Of a stretch of DNA of 64,000 nucleotides, positions 1-12,174 are shown piece after piece; position 1 is the stretch's first letter, and each line of letters opens with the position of its first letter. Position numbers and translations under genes: made by a program. Source of the DNA: Humulus lupulus (taxonomy: Eukaryota; Streptophyta; Magnoliopsida; Rosales; Cannabaceae); the NCBI RefSeq assembly GCF_963169125.1, contig NC_084802.1, forward strand, positions 23,839,107 through 23,903,106, written 5' to 3'. Below the pieces are notes generated by a model. The model saw nothing but the letters and a program-made list of their open reading frames with translations, was not told the DNA's origin and searched no databases.

Positions 1-108
1 ATAGATACTATTTTTAAACTATATTATTTAAAACACATATATCTAAAATAAAACAACATTTACGTAAAATACATTACTACATTAATTTATAAAATATATT
101 TTTTTAAT
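1..108. other. AT-rich flank with no gene
   Basis: Very AT-rich sequence with no coding signal and no recognisable repeat. It ends where the GC-rich LTR of element I begins, and that abrupt change in base composition is the reason for the boundary. Confidence 0.6.
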
Positions 109-1033
109 GTTGTTATCCCCGTTTCCTGCTGTGGGCCCGGGACCGCGTTCCAGGCCCATTGATTGCCCAGTTGAGGTTGGGCCCAGTCCAGGCCCGTTTG
201 GCAAGGAGCAGGATGGATATCGACAGCCCAATTCTGGGCGAGGCCCGGAAGGCGTCGGGGAAGTATTGTCCGGGACGGTCATCCGGGAGACGGTTCAACT
301 GGCTGGGGGTAACAGTCGGGATCGATACGAACGGTCTCGAAGCCTGGTAAACGATCCGGGCTCCTGGTGGATGATCTGGGCTTATGGTAAACGGAGAGGG
401 ATAGAGGTAAGCGGACCCGGGTCGAGTCCCCAAGGTTGTCAGGATAAAGCATCCATGACCCTGACTCCGCCCTGTGAAGCGTGGGAGTTGTCCCCACGTT
501 TCACCTACGGAAAAGGCCACCTCGGGATTGTACGCCGCTGGTTCAGACCTGTGCCGCTACTGCTTTGACCGATCTTGTCCCCTGAATCAGTTTCGTAATT
601 CGAGATGCCCAGACCAAAAGCTCCAATTTGTCGGATGATAGTTACAGTTTAGGCTGGCCCAATGGGCTCAAGTTAGCATTTTTCTTTGATGTTTTAATTC
701 TTCTGTATTGGGCTTCCGATAGAGAAGCACGCAATATTTATACCTTTATTGGGCCCGGGTCGGCCCGGCCCATGCCCAGTGCTCCTGTGAACCTATAAAT
801 ACATGTAACAGAGTACTGGAGAAGGGACTCGGAAAAAGGTGCATACTGTTACTCTGCAAAAACTAAGAGAAAACTCCATTGTTGTAGACTCTCTAAGATC
901 TAATACAATTGTCTCGTGGACTAAGGCTCGTTAACGCCCCAACCACGTAAAAATCTTGCTTATAACCTCTAAACCCTTTCTCTTAATCTCTCTTCTCTTT
1001 TATTATTATAGTTTCTAAAAATCTCGGTAAACA
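109..1033 (+). mobile_element. 5' LTR of Tat/Retand-type Ty3/gypsy element I
   Basis: GC-rich block of about 925 bp starting TGTTGTTATCCCC (the true start may be the TGTTATCCCC two bases in) and ending in TAAACA. It is followed directly by the same leader motif that follows the LTR of element III at 39342, and then by a gag ORF. The LTR of element III also starts with TGTTATCCC. A TATA box at 793-800 and a pyrimidine-rich stretch near 960-1010 fit an LTR promoter and leader. The partner 3' LTR is not in the window, so no target-site duplication can be tested. Confidence 0.75.
793..800 (+). promoter_or_regulatory. TATA box of the element I LTR
   Basis: TATAAATA lies about 235 bp before the LTR end and about 290 bp before the gag start codon, a normal place for an LTR core promoter. 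Identified by motif and position only. Confidence 0.5.
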
Positions 1034-1055
1034 TTTTGGTGCTTTCATTGAGAGC
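1034..1055 (+). promoter_or_regulatory. Primer-binding-site region of element I
   Basis: TGGTGCTTTCATTGAGAG begins three bases after the LTR end, where a reverse transcriptase tRNA primer site belongs. The same 18 bases occur at the matching place in element III (39345). I could not assign the primer tRNA from memory. Confidence 0.6.
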
Positions 1056-1086
1056 CTGAGAAAGCTAGTGTTGACATCAAACCTCT

Positions 1087-2259
1087 ATGACAATGGTGAA
1101 TACAAGACACACCACTTTCGACCCTACTAACCCAGAACAGGGCAATAGAGAGCCACTGCCCACCCAACCTCTTCCTCAAAGTCCACCTGAGGACGCTCCT
1201 CATCAGACGTCCCACCCTGACGAGTCACAAGACTACGAAGGTGGAACGGAGTATGAAGAGGACTATTACGAGGAAGAGGAGGGGAATGAGGGGGAATACC
1301 ATGATGAAGCTGAGGATCCCGAGATCCCAGGAGTGGACCCCAACCAGGAGGATCTGGAGGTGACTAGACTGAGGCAGCAAGTCCTAGACCAGGAAACCAG
1401 GATTGCTGAGCAGGTGGAGGCATCTCAGCGGATGCAAGAATCCCTTCAAGCTCTACAGGCATTCATAGTCGCGCAGGGTCCGGTGACCAATCTCCCTGCT
1501 GGCCCACCTCCAGGAGTGCAATAGCCCTCTCCGCAGGCCAGAACCGGAGCCCCCGAAGATGTGAGGCTGACCCCTCCCCCGGAGCAGTTTCCTGAGCCAG
1601 GCCCAGGAAACCCGGACCGGGAGAAAAAGAAGGTCGGGGAAAAAGCCCAAGGGAAAAATCCCCCCGTCCCGAGAGCCGGGACCTATCCCCGGCCGCCCCC
1701 TAGGAAAGAGAAGGTGCACCCCGTCCCAGGACAAGGCCACCCGACCAATCCGCAAGGGACGCGGGATGCTAGGCTCCGGTATGCCCCAGGGCAAGCCGGA
1801 CGGGAAAGGTCTTTGCACCCCAGTGCTTCGGTGAACAAAAATCGCCAAGAACGCCCGCATAGCAGGGAACATCATGCCCTTAGTTCTGGGGACGACACGT
1901 CCCGGGTAGACCTGCGCGATGGGCTGAACGCTCGGAAAGAACGGGCCCGTAAGGAAAAGATCCGCCCCCGAGGTAGCGACCTTAGGAACAACATCAACGA
2001 CAGGAGGAACGAGAGAGTTCCCCTAGAGGATGGCGTGGCTAGGCAGCTCATGGAGCAACTAGCCGCTTTGAAAAAAGTCACGGACCGTTTGGTCCGCAAG
2101 CAGGAAGGAGCGGACACCGACTCCAATGAGGAGGACAAAGCCATGTGCGAGGCACATCCTGGACACTGTGCTCCCCAAGGGGTTCAAGATGCCGAGTCTC
2201 ACTGCCTATATCGGGAACACCGACACCAGGGATCATTTTTCCCGGTACAACTGACTTAG
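1087..2259 (+). pseudogene. Broken gag of element I (Tat/Retand type)
   Basis: The reading frame starts at an ATG 53 bases after the LTR. It encodes a protein beginning MTMVNTRHTTF, rich in Pro and Gln, with a long acidic Glu/Asp stretch (about residues 40-85) and then a coiled-coil-like segment. An in-frame TAG at 1522-1524 interrupts it. The same frame resumes with a basic Arg/Lys/Pro-rich region to 2259. From about 2150 the conserved start of the gag core lies in another frame, so there is also a frameshift. The element is cut off near 2260, before the rest of gag and all of pol, where element II begins. Gag would form the virus-like particle; this copy cannot. Confidence 0.75.
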
Positions 2260-2297
2260 GATAAGTTCTAACATGTTCTCGACTGTTAGAACTTTTG

Positions 2298-3480
2298 ATG
2301 AAGATGTCGCTCAGAAGATTTGCTCGCAACAACGCCAATGCCTCAAGCGTCGCTCCTGAAACTTATGAAGCCCCTCCAGTTCGCAGAAAAGAAGCGCGTG
2401 CTACCACTACTGCTGCTAATGAAAGAGCGTAGCCGCTGCTGGATGACAACACTGCAGAAATTGCAAGACTACGACAACAAGTGGAGGAATTACTACAGCA
2501 ACAGCGACAACAGACTCAGCCTCCGCCTCCGCCGCAACTACAGCCTCAGCAAATGGCTCAAGTACCCCATCAAGTAGGTCCTTATGGGGGATGGCTAATG
2601 GCGAACCATGCGCCATACCCAGCTCAGCACATGGAGCCAATATATGAGCGGTTTCATAAGAAACACGCTCCAAACTTTGAAGGGACAACAAACCCCTTCG
2701 AGGCAGAAGAATGGCTCAGAAATGTAGAGCCGATCCTAGCGCATATGAATCTCGGCAACGCGGACCGCATATCCTGTGTTTCTTCTCTGCTTAAGAAGGA
2801 TGCTAGAATATGGTGGGACTTAGTTCAGTAGACTAACGATGTCGCTACCATGACATGGACAAGATTTGTGGAGCTGTTCCACAAGAAGTATTACAACTCA
2901 ATAGTCATCACTACAAAGGTTAAGGAGTTCGCTAGTTTGAAGCAGGGCAACTTAACGGTAGTAGAAGATGCTCGACAATTCGACAGATTAGCCAAGTTTG
3001 CACCAGAGTTGGTTCCAACTAACTTTATAAGAGTGACCAAGTTTGTTAGAGGACTTAGACCAAAGATTGAATTAGGGGTTAAGCTAGAAAACCCGGGAAA
3101 TACTACCCATGCCAATGTTCTAGAAACGACAATAGAAGTATAAAGGCTTCAAGCGAATGTTAGTAAGGAGAAGGCTAGTAAGCCTGAGCCTAAACAGCAG
3201 GGTCAACCTCAGAATGGTCAGAACAACCACAACAACAGCCGTCAGCATAGCAATAGTAATAGTAATGGTCAAAAGAGAAGGCATCCTGATGATAAGCAGG
3301 CCAATGGTGATAAAAGAGCACGAATAATCAACGAAGGCAATAAGTCGGGTTATGTAGAATACCCGCAATGCTCTAAGTGCCAAAAGAAACATCTTGGGGA
3401 ATGTAATGCAAACATCAAAGAATGCTTCAACTGTGGTCAGGAAGGTCAACGAAGGAGGTAGTGTCCCCAGCTCAAGCAAG
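2298..3480 (+). pseudogene. Decayed gag of Tekay-type chromovirus element II
   Basis: One frame runs from ATG 2298 with in-frame stops at 2430, 2829 and 3141. It shows a Gln-rich N-terminal coiled coil, the gag core with the pattern YERFHKKHAPNFEG and an ARIWWD motif, and a basic linker. At 3420-3465 is a CX2C zinc-knuckle start whose His is replaced by Gln, followed by a stop. Gag packages element RNA; the knuckle and frame here are dead. Element II's 5' LTR is absent: its leader touches the truncated gag of element I near 2260-2297. Confidence 0.8.
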
Positions 3481-4090
3481 AGGAGAAAATGGACAATACG
3501 ATGGTTCTTGCCAGGGTATTTGCCTTAACCCAAGGAGAAGCTGACGCTAGTAACAAAGCAATTACAGGTCAGATTCCTATCCTCGATAGTATATGTTCTA
3601 GTATTGTTTAATTCGAGAACAACATACTCGTATATCTCGTTAGGATTGATAGAGAAATTAGACAAGCCTTGTAGAACTAGGTTTGTGACATAGTTACCTT
3701 CGGGTAAAATAGTCCTATCATCACGGATAGTACGAGGCATACCAATCGAAATTGAGGACGTAGAACTAGAAGGAGACCTGATAGAACGAGAGATCAAAGA
3801 CTTCGACATGATATTAGGCATGGACGGGCTAGCAAGGCATGGCGCAACCATCGATAGCAGACGTAAGCAAGTGATGTTCGAGACTCCTGACGGTCAGAAA
3901 CGATGCTATATAGGAAAAGTTTTAGGACTACATACGCTGCTTATTTCATCTCTCAAAGCTCAGAGGATGATAGAAAAAGGATGTCACGCATTCTTAGCCA
4001 ATGTTACGGATGTGGTAAAGGAAACACCACTAAAAGTTGAAGAATTCCACATTGTAAAGGAATTCCCAGAGGTATTTCCTGACAACTAGC
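3481..4090 (+). pseudogene. Protease/RT-linker remnant of element II
   Basis: A degraded stretch (the opposite frame is open only by chance) leads into an open segment at 3808-4089. That segment carries the MILGMDGLARHGA pattern, where the family normally has Trp after MD, and the linker ending EFPEVFPDN that precedes RT. The protease active site upstream is not readable. It would have cut the Gag-Pol polyprotein. Confidence 0.7.
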
Positions 4091-4930
4091 AGGATTGCCG
4101 CCGACACGGGAGATAGACTTCACAATCGAACTAGTACCGGGCACTGAGCCATTCGCTATGGGGAGCACCGGTTCTATTTGTGAAGAAGAAGGACGGAAGT
4201 ATGCATATGTGTATAGATTATCGTGAGCTGAATAAGGTGACAATTAACAATAAGCACCCACTACCCCGGATTGACGACTTGTTTGATCAACTCTGAGGCA
4301 CGACTGTGTTTTCAAAGATTGATCTACCGTCCGGGTATCATCAGCTCAAGGTACGGGGAGAGGATATTCCTAAGACACTTTTCAGAACTCGTTATGGACA
4401 TTACGAGTTCTAGTTATGTCTTTTAGTCTTACCAACGCTCCAGCCGTGTTTATGGATTTAATGAATAGGGTCTTTATGAATTATTTGGACGAATTCATCA
4501 TAGTGTTCATCAACGATATCTTGGTGTACTCAAAGGACAAAGTCGAACATGAGGAACATTTAAGGTTGATCTTGTTACGACTAGAGGAGCGTCAACTTTA
4601 CGCCAAATTCAAGACGTGTGAATTTTGGCTTTCGCAAGTAGCATTTCTCAGCCACATAGTATCCAAGGATGGGATTGTTGTAGATCCATCTAAAGTAGAG
4701 GCTGTAAAGAATTGGCCCAAACCAAAGAACGCGTCAAAAGTAAGAAGCTTTTTGGGATTAGCAGGTTATTATCAGAGGTTCGTAGAAGGCTTTTCTAGGA
4801 TAGTCACTCCGCTTACCAACCTGACCCAGAAGCAGCAAAGGTTCAACTGGACGGATAAGTGTGAAGAGAGTTTCCAGTTGCTTAAGGATATGCTTAGCAC
4901 CAGTACTTTATGTACCGACACCCGATGATA
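4091..4930 (+). pseudogene. Reverse transcriptase remnant of element II
   Basis: Recognisable RT blocks in order: [43 protein letters not shown] and the catalytic box. That box reads FINDILVYS (about 4506-4532) instead of FIDDILVYS, so one catalytic Asp has become Asn. Several frameshifts lie before 4416; 4416-4928 is open. RT would copy element RNA to DNA; this copy should be inactive. Confidence 0.85.
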
Positions 4931-5965
4931 AGTTTGTAGTCTATTGCGATGCGTCGAAGCAAGGATTGGGTTGTGTGCTGATGCAGAATGATAAGGTGAT
5001 AGCCTACACCTCAAGGAAAATGTAGTTGCTGATGTGCTAAGTAGAAAGAATTATGGAAGTCTAGCATCATTAGCTGGAATAGAAAAGCCACTACAGCAGG
5101 AGCTGATCAATGCTGGAATAGAAGTAGTCATTGGTAACCTGACTAACTTGTCCATCCAGTCAAGCCTGTTAGAAGATATACGGATTGGGCAAGGACATGA
5201 TGACACATTAGTAGCACATATGGATGCAGTTAGAGAAAGGAAGACCACATATTTCCTAATATCTAGTTAGGGGTTATTAAGATACAAGGATCGGGTATGC
5301 ATGCCAAATGATCAAGGGATTAAGATGAATACTTTAGAAGAAGCGCACAATACCCCATACTTAGTTCACCCAGGGTCGACCAAGATGACTCATGACATCA
5401 AGGCAATGTATTGGTGGCTAGGAATGAAGAAAGATATAGTAGAGTATGTGTCTAAATGCTTGGTATGCCAGCAAGTGAAAGCAAAATATCAGCGACCTGC
5501 AGGCTTATTGCAACCACTTAGCATTCTATAATGGAAATGGGATGATATAGCCATAGATTTCGTGACGGGTTTGCCACGAACAAGTAAGCAGCATGATTCG
5601 GCTTGGATAGTAATAGATAGATTAACCAAGTCAGTTCATTTCCTGTCTGTTAAGACTTCGTACACAGCAGATCAATACGCAGACGTTTAAGTCCAAGAAA
5701 TAGTACGACTGCATAGAATCTCTAAGACAATAGTATTCGATAGAGGATCGGTGTTTACATCAAGATCTTGGACTAAGTATTTGCCACTGAAAGAATTCTC
5801 CAACAACAATAGCTACCAGCCAACAATTGGGATGGCACCCTACAAGCTACTTTATGGAAGAAGGGTCGATTGTCGTTGCATTAGGATGAGGTAGGAGAAA
5901 GGAAACTACTTTGACCTGAAGTTGTTAGAGGAGCTCAGGATGTAGTAGAGCTGATTAGAAAGCGT
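4931..5965 (+). pseudogene. RNase H and integrase remnant of element II, with internal deletions
   Basis: The RNase H start ([18 protein letters not shown]) runs to AYTSRK and then jumps directly to NVVADVLSRK near 5023. The middle of RNase H (around 80 codons by comparison with element D) is missing. The integrase zinc-binding region (about 5340-5475, HPGSTKMTHDIKAMYWW to CLVCQQVK) and the start of the core (IDFVTGLP) follow. Near 5770 the core skips to TKYLPLKEFS, losing the segment with later catalytic residues. Stops are frequent. Confidence 0.8.
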
Positions 5966-6454
5966 ATGATTGCTGCTCAGAGTCGTCAGAAAAGTTATGT
6001 GGATGCCAAGCGGCGTGATGTGGAATTCAAAGTCGGAGATCAAGTTTTCTTAAGAATATCTCCTATGAAAGGTGTGAAGCGATTCGGGAAGAAAGGCAAG
6101 CTTAGTCCCAGATTTATAGGTCATTTTGAAATATTGGACAAAGTGGGAGCAATTGCATATAGATTAGCACTACCGCCAACTCTAGCAGATAGTCACAATG
6201 TGTTCCACATCTCGATGCTGCGTAGATATGTGTCAGACCCATCTCACGTCCTCAAATATGATATGATAGCACTCCAGAAAGACTTGAGTTACAAGGAACG
6301 ACCGACTAGCATCCTAGATAGAAGGATGAAAAAATTACGGTCTAAGAGTTTTCCAATAGTCAAGGTCCTATGGAGTAATAGTTCTGAACGGGAGGCAACA
6401 TGGGAGTTGGAGGAGGACATGTTAACCCGGTATCCGGAATTGTTTGATAAGTAA
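5966..6454 (+). pseudogene. Integrase C-terminus and chromodomain of element II
   Basis: A 162-codon open stretch. Its N-terminal part matches the integrase C-terminal region (KVGDQVFLRISPMKGVKRFG, then LSPRFIGHFEIL). It ends with a chromodomain-like tail (VLWSNSSEREATWELEEDM, then YPELFDK), the hallmark of plant chromoviruses, which targets integration to heterochromatin. It is open by itself but lies in a dead element. The stop is followed by a TTTCGGGGACAAAAG tract near the 3' LTR. Confidence 0.85.
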
Positions 6455-6468
6455 ATTTCGGGGACAAA

Positions 6469-6891
<423 letters not shown>

Positions 6892-7630
6892 AGAATATTA
6901 ATTATAACATAAGGTTTGATTAATATAGCTAAAAAGATGTTATTTATTATACTATAAAGTTTAGATAGAATTAATAAGATCATGACACTTGTCGTGTGCA
7001 TGTTTATTTAAGGATTTAATTATAGTTTAAATAAAAGAAAGTTCAAGAAAGCTCTAGAATCTTCCAAGACTATTAGGAGCATGACATTTGTCACAATCTT
7101 GTTTATTTGTGGATTAGGTTGTTATTTAGATAATTAAATAGATTTTCCGTAACTTTTAGGGTACTGTAACTTCTGACCTATTTTTTACCCAGTTATATTA
7201 TGAATTTCAAAAAATAGTATTTCTAGAATGTTGTAGATAATTGAATTAGCTTTCTAATGGTATAAAGATGGTCTAAATCGGAGTTCTACAGCTCTAGTTA
7301 TATTGATTTTACTATAGGTGAGTTTAGAGTTACAAGATTTAGGAAGTTAGAAGTTAGGATTCTATTTTATTTAAATTTAAATTTGGATTATAGTTAGAAT
7401 GAAATTAAGTATTTTTATTTTAAATAGAAGAAAGATCTAAAGACTCTAGAACCTTCCAGAACCACTAAGAGCATGACACTTGTCATAATCATGTTTATTT
7501 AAGGATTTAAGTATTTTTTTTAATAAGATAATTTCATTCCTCAAACTCTATAAATAGGACCTAGTACCCAGTCCTTTCACTTACTCTGTAGGAAAAACTT
7601 ATTGCAGGATCTTTATTTATTTTAATTCAA
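6892..7630 (+). mobile_element. 3' LTR of element II, upstream (U3) part
   Basis: AT-rich block following the microsatellite. It contains three diverged copies of a segment with the motif GAGCATGACAYTTGTC and GTTTATTTAAGGATT (about 6976-7018, 7040-7112 and 7428-7505) and a TATA box at 7549. It stops near 7630 where copia element F is inserted. The downstream part resumes near 12175; the two pieces add up to about 2.4 kb, the length of the other Tekay-type LTRs in this window. Confidence 0.6.
7549..7557 (+). promoter_or_regulatory. TATA box of the element II LTR
   Basis: TATAAATAG lies about 75 bp before the copia insertion and after the LTR sub-repeats. The promoter call is by motif and position. 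Confidence 0.45.
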
Positions 7631-7639
7631 TTTACATAT

Positions 7640-9408
7640 TATCAAACAAACATGCAAATTCCTAGAACATGCTTCTATGAAATTGATACAAATACAGAGT
7701 AAAGTAAAAACTTACATTACGCAGCGGAACTGGAACAACTCCATCCTTCAATCTCTCTAACCCTTGATTCCTTTCTGTAGCAGAGTATTATCAAGAGATT
7801 GAACAAGATCAGCAACACAGTCTTCCTCACCAAGCCTTTGATCAACCTAGAACTAGTGTGGGCTGGTTCTCAACACATGAGATAGAGATCTAGAAAAGAA
7901 GAAGAGATTGTGGCTAAGAAAGGATTATAGTGTCTAGGTTTTCACTTACCCAAATCAACTGAGACTGACTTGCTTCCTGAAAACCCTAGATATCATATTC
8001 CTTATATAGGCAACTTAATGGGATTTATTTAAATTTAAATTAATTAAAAATAATAAACAAAAATAAAAGCCTTGGGCTGCCATAAATGGACTTGGGCCCA
8101 ATCTCTTTGTTTTGAATTTAAATCCCAACTGGGCCTAAATTCAAAACCTTTTATTTATTTATTTATTTTAATTAATTAATTAAATCCTTATTCAAATTAA
8201 CTAATTATAATTTGAAACTTGATTTAATATTATTTATTTATATTGATACCAATTTATCAATATTAATAAATTTACCCAAAGATTCTCTTTTATTCTCTAA
8301 ATCTCATATCTTTATAAATTTTCCAAAATTGACCTAGTCAACTTTTAAAAATCCTAATTGATAATTAAATCAATTAATTGAGACATTCTAGATGATTTAC
8401 TCAAAGGTGATGCGGGGACCATGGATCCATGAAATCAAGCTCCAACAAGTTACCGTGAATTTATTTACGAATAATTTTACTACCTTATTAATTCCTCGTG
8501 CTCCACTATAGACTCGGAATTGAACTCTTGAATTCATAGAACGTATTTTCAAAACCATAAATACGTTATCCATTGTTATAACCATTACAATCAGTCAATC
8601 CTCTATCGATGACTTACTAACGAGCTGGGTGCAAATTACCGTTTTACCCCTCATCAGTATTTTATCCTTAACTCCCACTAAGTTCCTTATAAATGATATT
8701 TCTGTGAACTTAATCACAGAAATGAGATCTCAATCATTTAACCTTTTGAACAAAACAATTAAGGAAATCATCTTTTCACTTCTCATACAGAAGTTATAGA
8801 TTTCGTATCTATGAATAATACTCCCACTCAATTACACTAATAAATCTCCAAGATGTAAGTATGGGCTAGACCGTAGGGTAAGCTGGTAACGAACAAGTCA
8901 AAAGATTTAAATAATATAATTAGTAGAATATTATCACTCAGAATTAAGATCGACTTAATATATGGTCAACGTTGTGACATTGATTAGATTTGATAACAAC
9001 GATACTTATTTATCAATCAATAATCAATATCGGTCCTAGCCCGATGTAACTAAATACATCCGATTTTATCTACTTGGTCGATGCCTTGGACAAGACATCA
9101 CACCCTGAATGTGTAAGTAGATCATATCATAGATTGCCTAATCAGTGAAAATCCAATGCACTGATCTAATCTTAGGACTCGTTCTTTTGAACATATAATT
9201 ACAACTATAATCCACTGTGACCTAGTCACTATAATTGTAACTATCCATATGTTCAGGATTTTATAAATGTTTGTATTATTTCAATAATCATGTAATAAAA
9301 CAAGCAAGCAACACAGTTGTCAAACTAAATGATTTCTACTACTTTTATTGATAATATGAAATCGTGCTACATGTCCGACATGGTTTTATAAGGGCATAAA
9401 ACCCAACA
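7640..9408 (-). mobile_element. 3' LTR of minus-strand copia element F
   Basis: On the minus strand this LTR starts TGTTGGGTTTTATGCCC at 9408, directly after a polypurine tract. The far end is near 7640 but is not exact. A diverged second copy of much of it lies at 34195-35631: both share, for example, GGGGACCATGGATCCATGAA and the CGTTATCCATTGTTATAACC stretch. With no partner LTR in place, no target-site duplication could be shown. Confidence 0.75.
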
Positions 9409-9423
9409 AACTCCCACTTGCCC
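9409..9423 (-). promoter_or_regulatory. Polypurine tract of copia element F
   Basis: The minus strand reads GGGCAAGTGGGAGTT immediately before the LTR start TGTTGGG. This is the plus-strand-synthesis primer position and fixes both strand and LTR boundary. Confidence 0.75.
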
Positions 9424-12170
9424 TTTTAAAACAAATGGGACATGTTTCTCAAAACCATGCATTCTACATGCTTCACAATTATGTTTTCTGCTTATATCTT
9501 TGTAAAGGGATATGAAAGATTGCCTTACAATGCTATCTTCATCACCTTCACTGCACACCTTTGCCACACATCCTCGATAATGTGGTACTTTCTCTCTATA
9601 TGCTTTGCTCTTTTGTAGCTTCGAGGTTCTTTCGAATTCGCTATTGCCTCATTACTATCACTAGAAAAAATGAGTGGTTTATCCATTTCTGGAACAACAC
9701 CAAGATCCGTATAGAACTATCTTAGCCAGACTATTTCCTTAGCCGCCATAGATGCAGCTATGTACTCAGCCTCCAAAGTGGATTCTAAAATGGCAGATAG
9801 CTTAACGCTTCTCCAAATCATAGCTCCACCCCTAAGAGTAAACACATTTTTCAGAAGTATACTTCTTGTCATCACATCAGTCTAAAATCTGAATATGTGT
9901 AGCCTAACAGGTACAAAGATCCACCTGAAAAGACTAACATATATTTTCTAGTCCATCAAAGATACCGACTTCCATCTATTGTTTATTTCCAAGGTTTTAC
10001 TGACACTTGCTCACCACTCCCACTGCATAGAAGATCTTCGATCACAACACACAACATAGCATGCATTAGACTTCTGATTTCAAATGCATAAGGAATTCAT
10101 TACATCTTTTCTTTCTCTTAAGGAGTCTGTGGAGACTGCTTCTTAGAAAAATAAATTCCATGTCAAGACACTAAACATCCTTTCTCAGAATTTGTTACAG
10201 AGTAATGAACAAGCACCTCACTAAAGTAGGTCGCTTGAGTTAGAGCTAAAGTTCAGTTATTTATTTCCCTGATGTTCTGGATACCAAGAACACGACTTGC
10301 TACAACGAAATATGGAATTTCGTTTCTAGCCAGTTCTTTATGTTTGATAATTTCTTGACATTGTTTCCAATGAATAAGATATCATTTACATAAAGGATTC
10401 AAAACACCACAATGTCTTTTTCCTTAAGTTGTCAAACACAAGGGTCAACTACATTTTGTTCAAAAACTCAGGTCTTAATGTTTCCATTTAACCTTAAGTT
10501 CCAGGAGCGCGAAGCTTATTTAAGTCCATAGATTGACTTACTTAGCTTGCCGAATTTCTTGTCCAAGTACTTTAAATCCTTCTGATTAATGCATGTTGAT
10601 TGTCTCATCAAGATATCCATTAAAAATGCTTCTTTGATGTCCATTTGCCTTATCTCTTAATCAAGAGTTGTGGCTATGGATAAGAGTATACTAAATGAAT
10701 TTTAACATGGCTACCGGAGAAAAAGTTTTCTCTAAGTCAAATTTCTCTCTCTGCCACGAGTCAAGCCTTTAATGTCTCGACCTTTCTATCAGCTGCTCTC
10801 TTCTTCTTATAGATCCTCTTGCACCCCATGGGCCTAAAGTCCAATGGCACATCTACAAGATCTCAGACAAATTAAGAGTACTTAGACTTTATTACCTGGT
10901 ACTTGGCTTTGAGTCAAAAATCCCTTTCAGACTTACCCATTGCCTATTTAAAGGCCAACAAATCATTGTTACTTGTGTCCCCAACCAACTTGTGGGTTTC
11001 ACTATCCATATCATAGGTGTCGGGTTCCGAGAAATCCTCCCACTATGACGAGGCATCATAACTTTCTGACTTGGATTAGTGGTTTATAAATGTACCTTAT
11101 TTTCATCGACTTGCGTCGGTAAGGATGGAACAATAGTTTATCGTTTTTCCATCTAATACTATTTTGCTATAAGACTTTAAATTCATTATGTAGCCGTTAT
11201 CCAGAAAAGTAGCATTTGTAGAGTCAAACACTTACTTGTCTACTGGACTATGAAACAGACCACCCTGAGTACCTTTAGAATAGCCATCAAACAAGAAAAC
11301 CCTCAGCTCATTGTTCTAGCTTTCTACCAATTTCCTCATGTAAAAAACATGACACCACCAAATTCCATAATGACGTAAACCAGGTTCACGACCATTTCAT
11401 AATTCTAGTGATGTCTTGGAGACAGCTTTTGAGACGGCACAACATTTAAAAAAAAATATCACATGCGGTCTAGGTAGTATGTCTCTAGAACAGATCTGGG
11501 TAAGAAGTTGGTAGAGTTTAATAGCTTATCATAAAACACACATTTTCATAAACGTGCGATTCACACCGCTCATCAACACTGTTCTGTTGCGGAGTCCTTG
11601 GGGCAGTTGTTTTAGACAAATCCTCAAGTTCAATTAAATGATCTTGGTTCTGATTATCCAAATATCCTCCACCCCTATCAGATCGCAAGATATTTAACGT
11701 TTTACCTAATTTGGTTTTAAAGCCATAGCAATGAATTCTTTGAACTTCTTAACAAATTCGCATAATTCCTATGCTTTAGGTACTTACATGAGTCTCTAGA
11801 GCAATCGTCGATGAAGGTGACGAAATACTCATAACCACCCCTCACTTGAACATTCATATGTCCCCAGACATATGAATATACTAGCCCTAGTGGTTCTTTG
11901 GCCCTTTCTCCTATCACAGAGAATGGACGCTTTGTCATTCTGCCCTTGAGACTAGATTCACAAACAGGTAGGTCACCCTAGGTGAGTTCCCTCAAAGGCC
12001 CAGCCTTTGTTAGTCTTTGAATCCTATCATAACAAATATGACCAACGCGAAAATGCCAAATGTACATCATTACTAACGTTATTGACCTTTTGTCGCTTAA
12101 CGGTCCTAGAATTAGCTGTCTTAAACAACTCATTATTTATAACATAGGGTTCGTCTAGTTGCAATAGGTA
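9424..12170 (-). pseudogene. Heavily decayed copia polyprotein of element F
   Basis: Reading the minus strand from 12170 to 9424, traces appear in the copia order integrase, RT, RNase H. The integrase core segment is open at 11717-11938 and includes GGYEYFVTFIDD. RT traces lie near 10790-10840 (VPLDFRPMGCK-like), 10580-10640 (MDIKEAFLMD-like) and 10360-10400 (the catalytic-box region). The RNase H end lies near 9600-9780 (SNEAIANSKEPRSYK-like, EAEYIAA-like). Stops and frameshifts are everywhere, so domains are called from short local matches. No gag or 5' LTR is recognisable on the right. Confidence 0.7.
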
Positions 12171-12174
12171 TAGC

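Noticed and set aside
1453..2338. Minus-strand ORFs over the gag of element I
   Set aside because: They are shadows of the Pro/Arg-rich gag frame on the plus strand.
3120..3851. Two minus-strand ORFs (119 and 108 residues) over element II
   Set aside because: Plus-strand gag and protease of the Tekay element explain the region; the minus frames show no domain.
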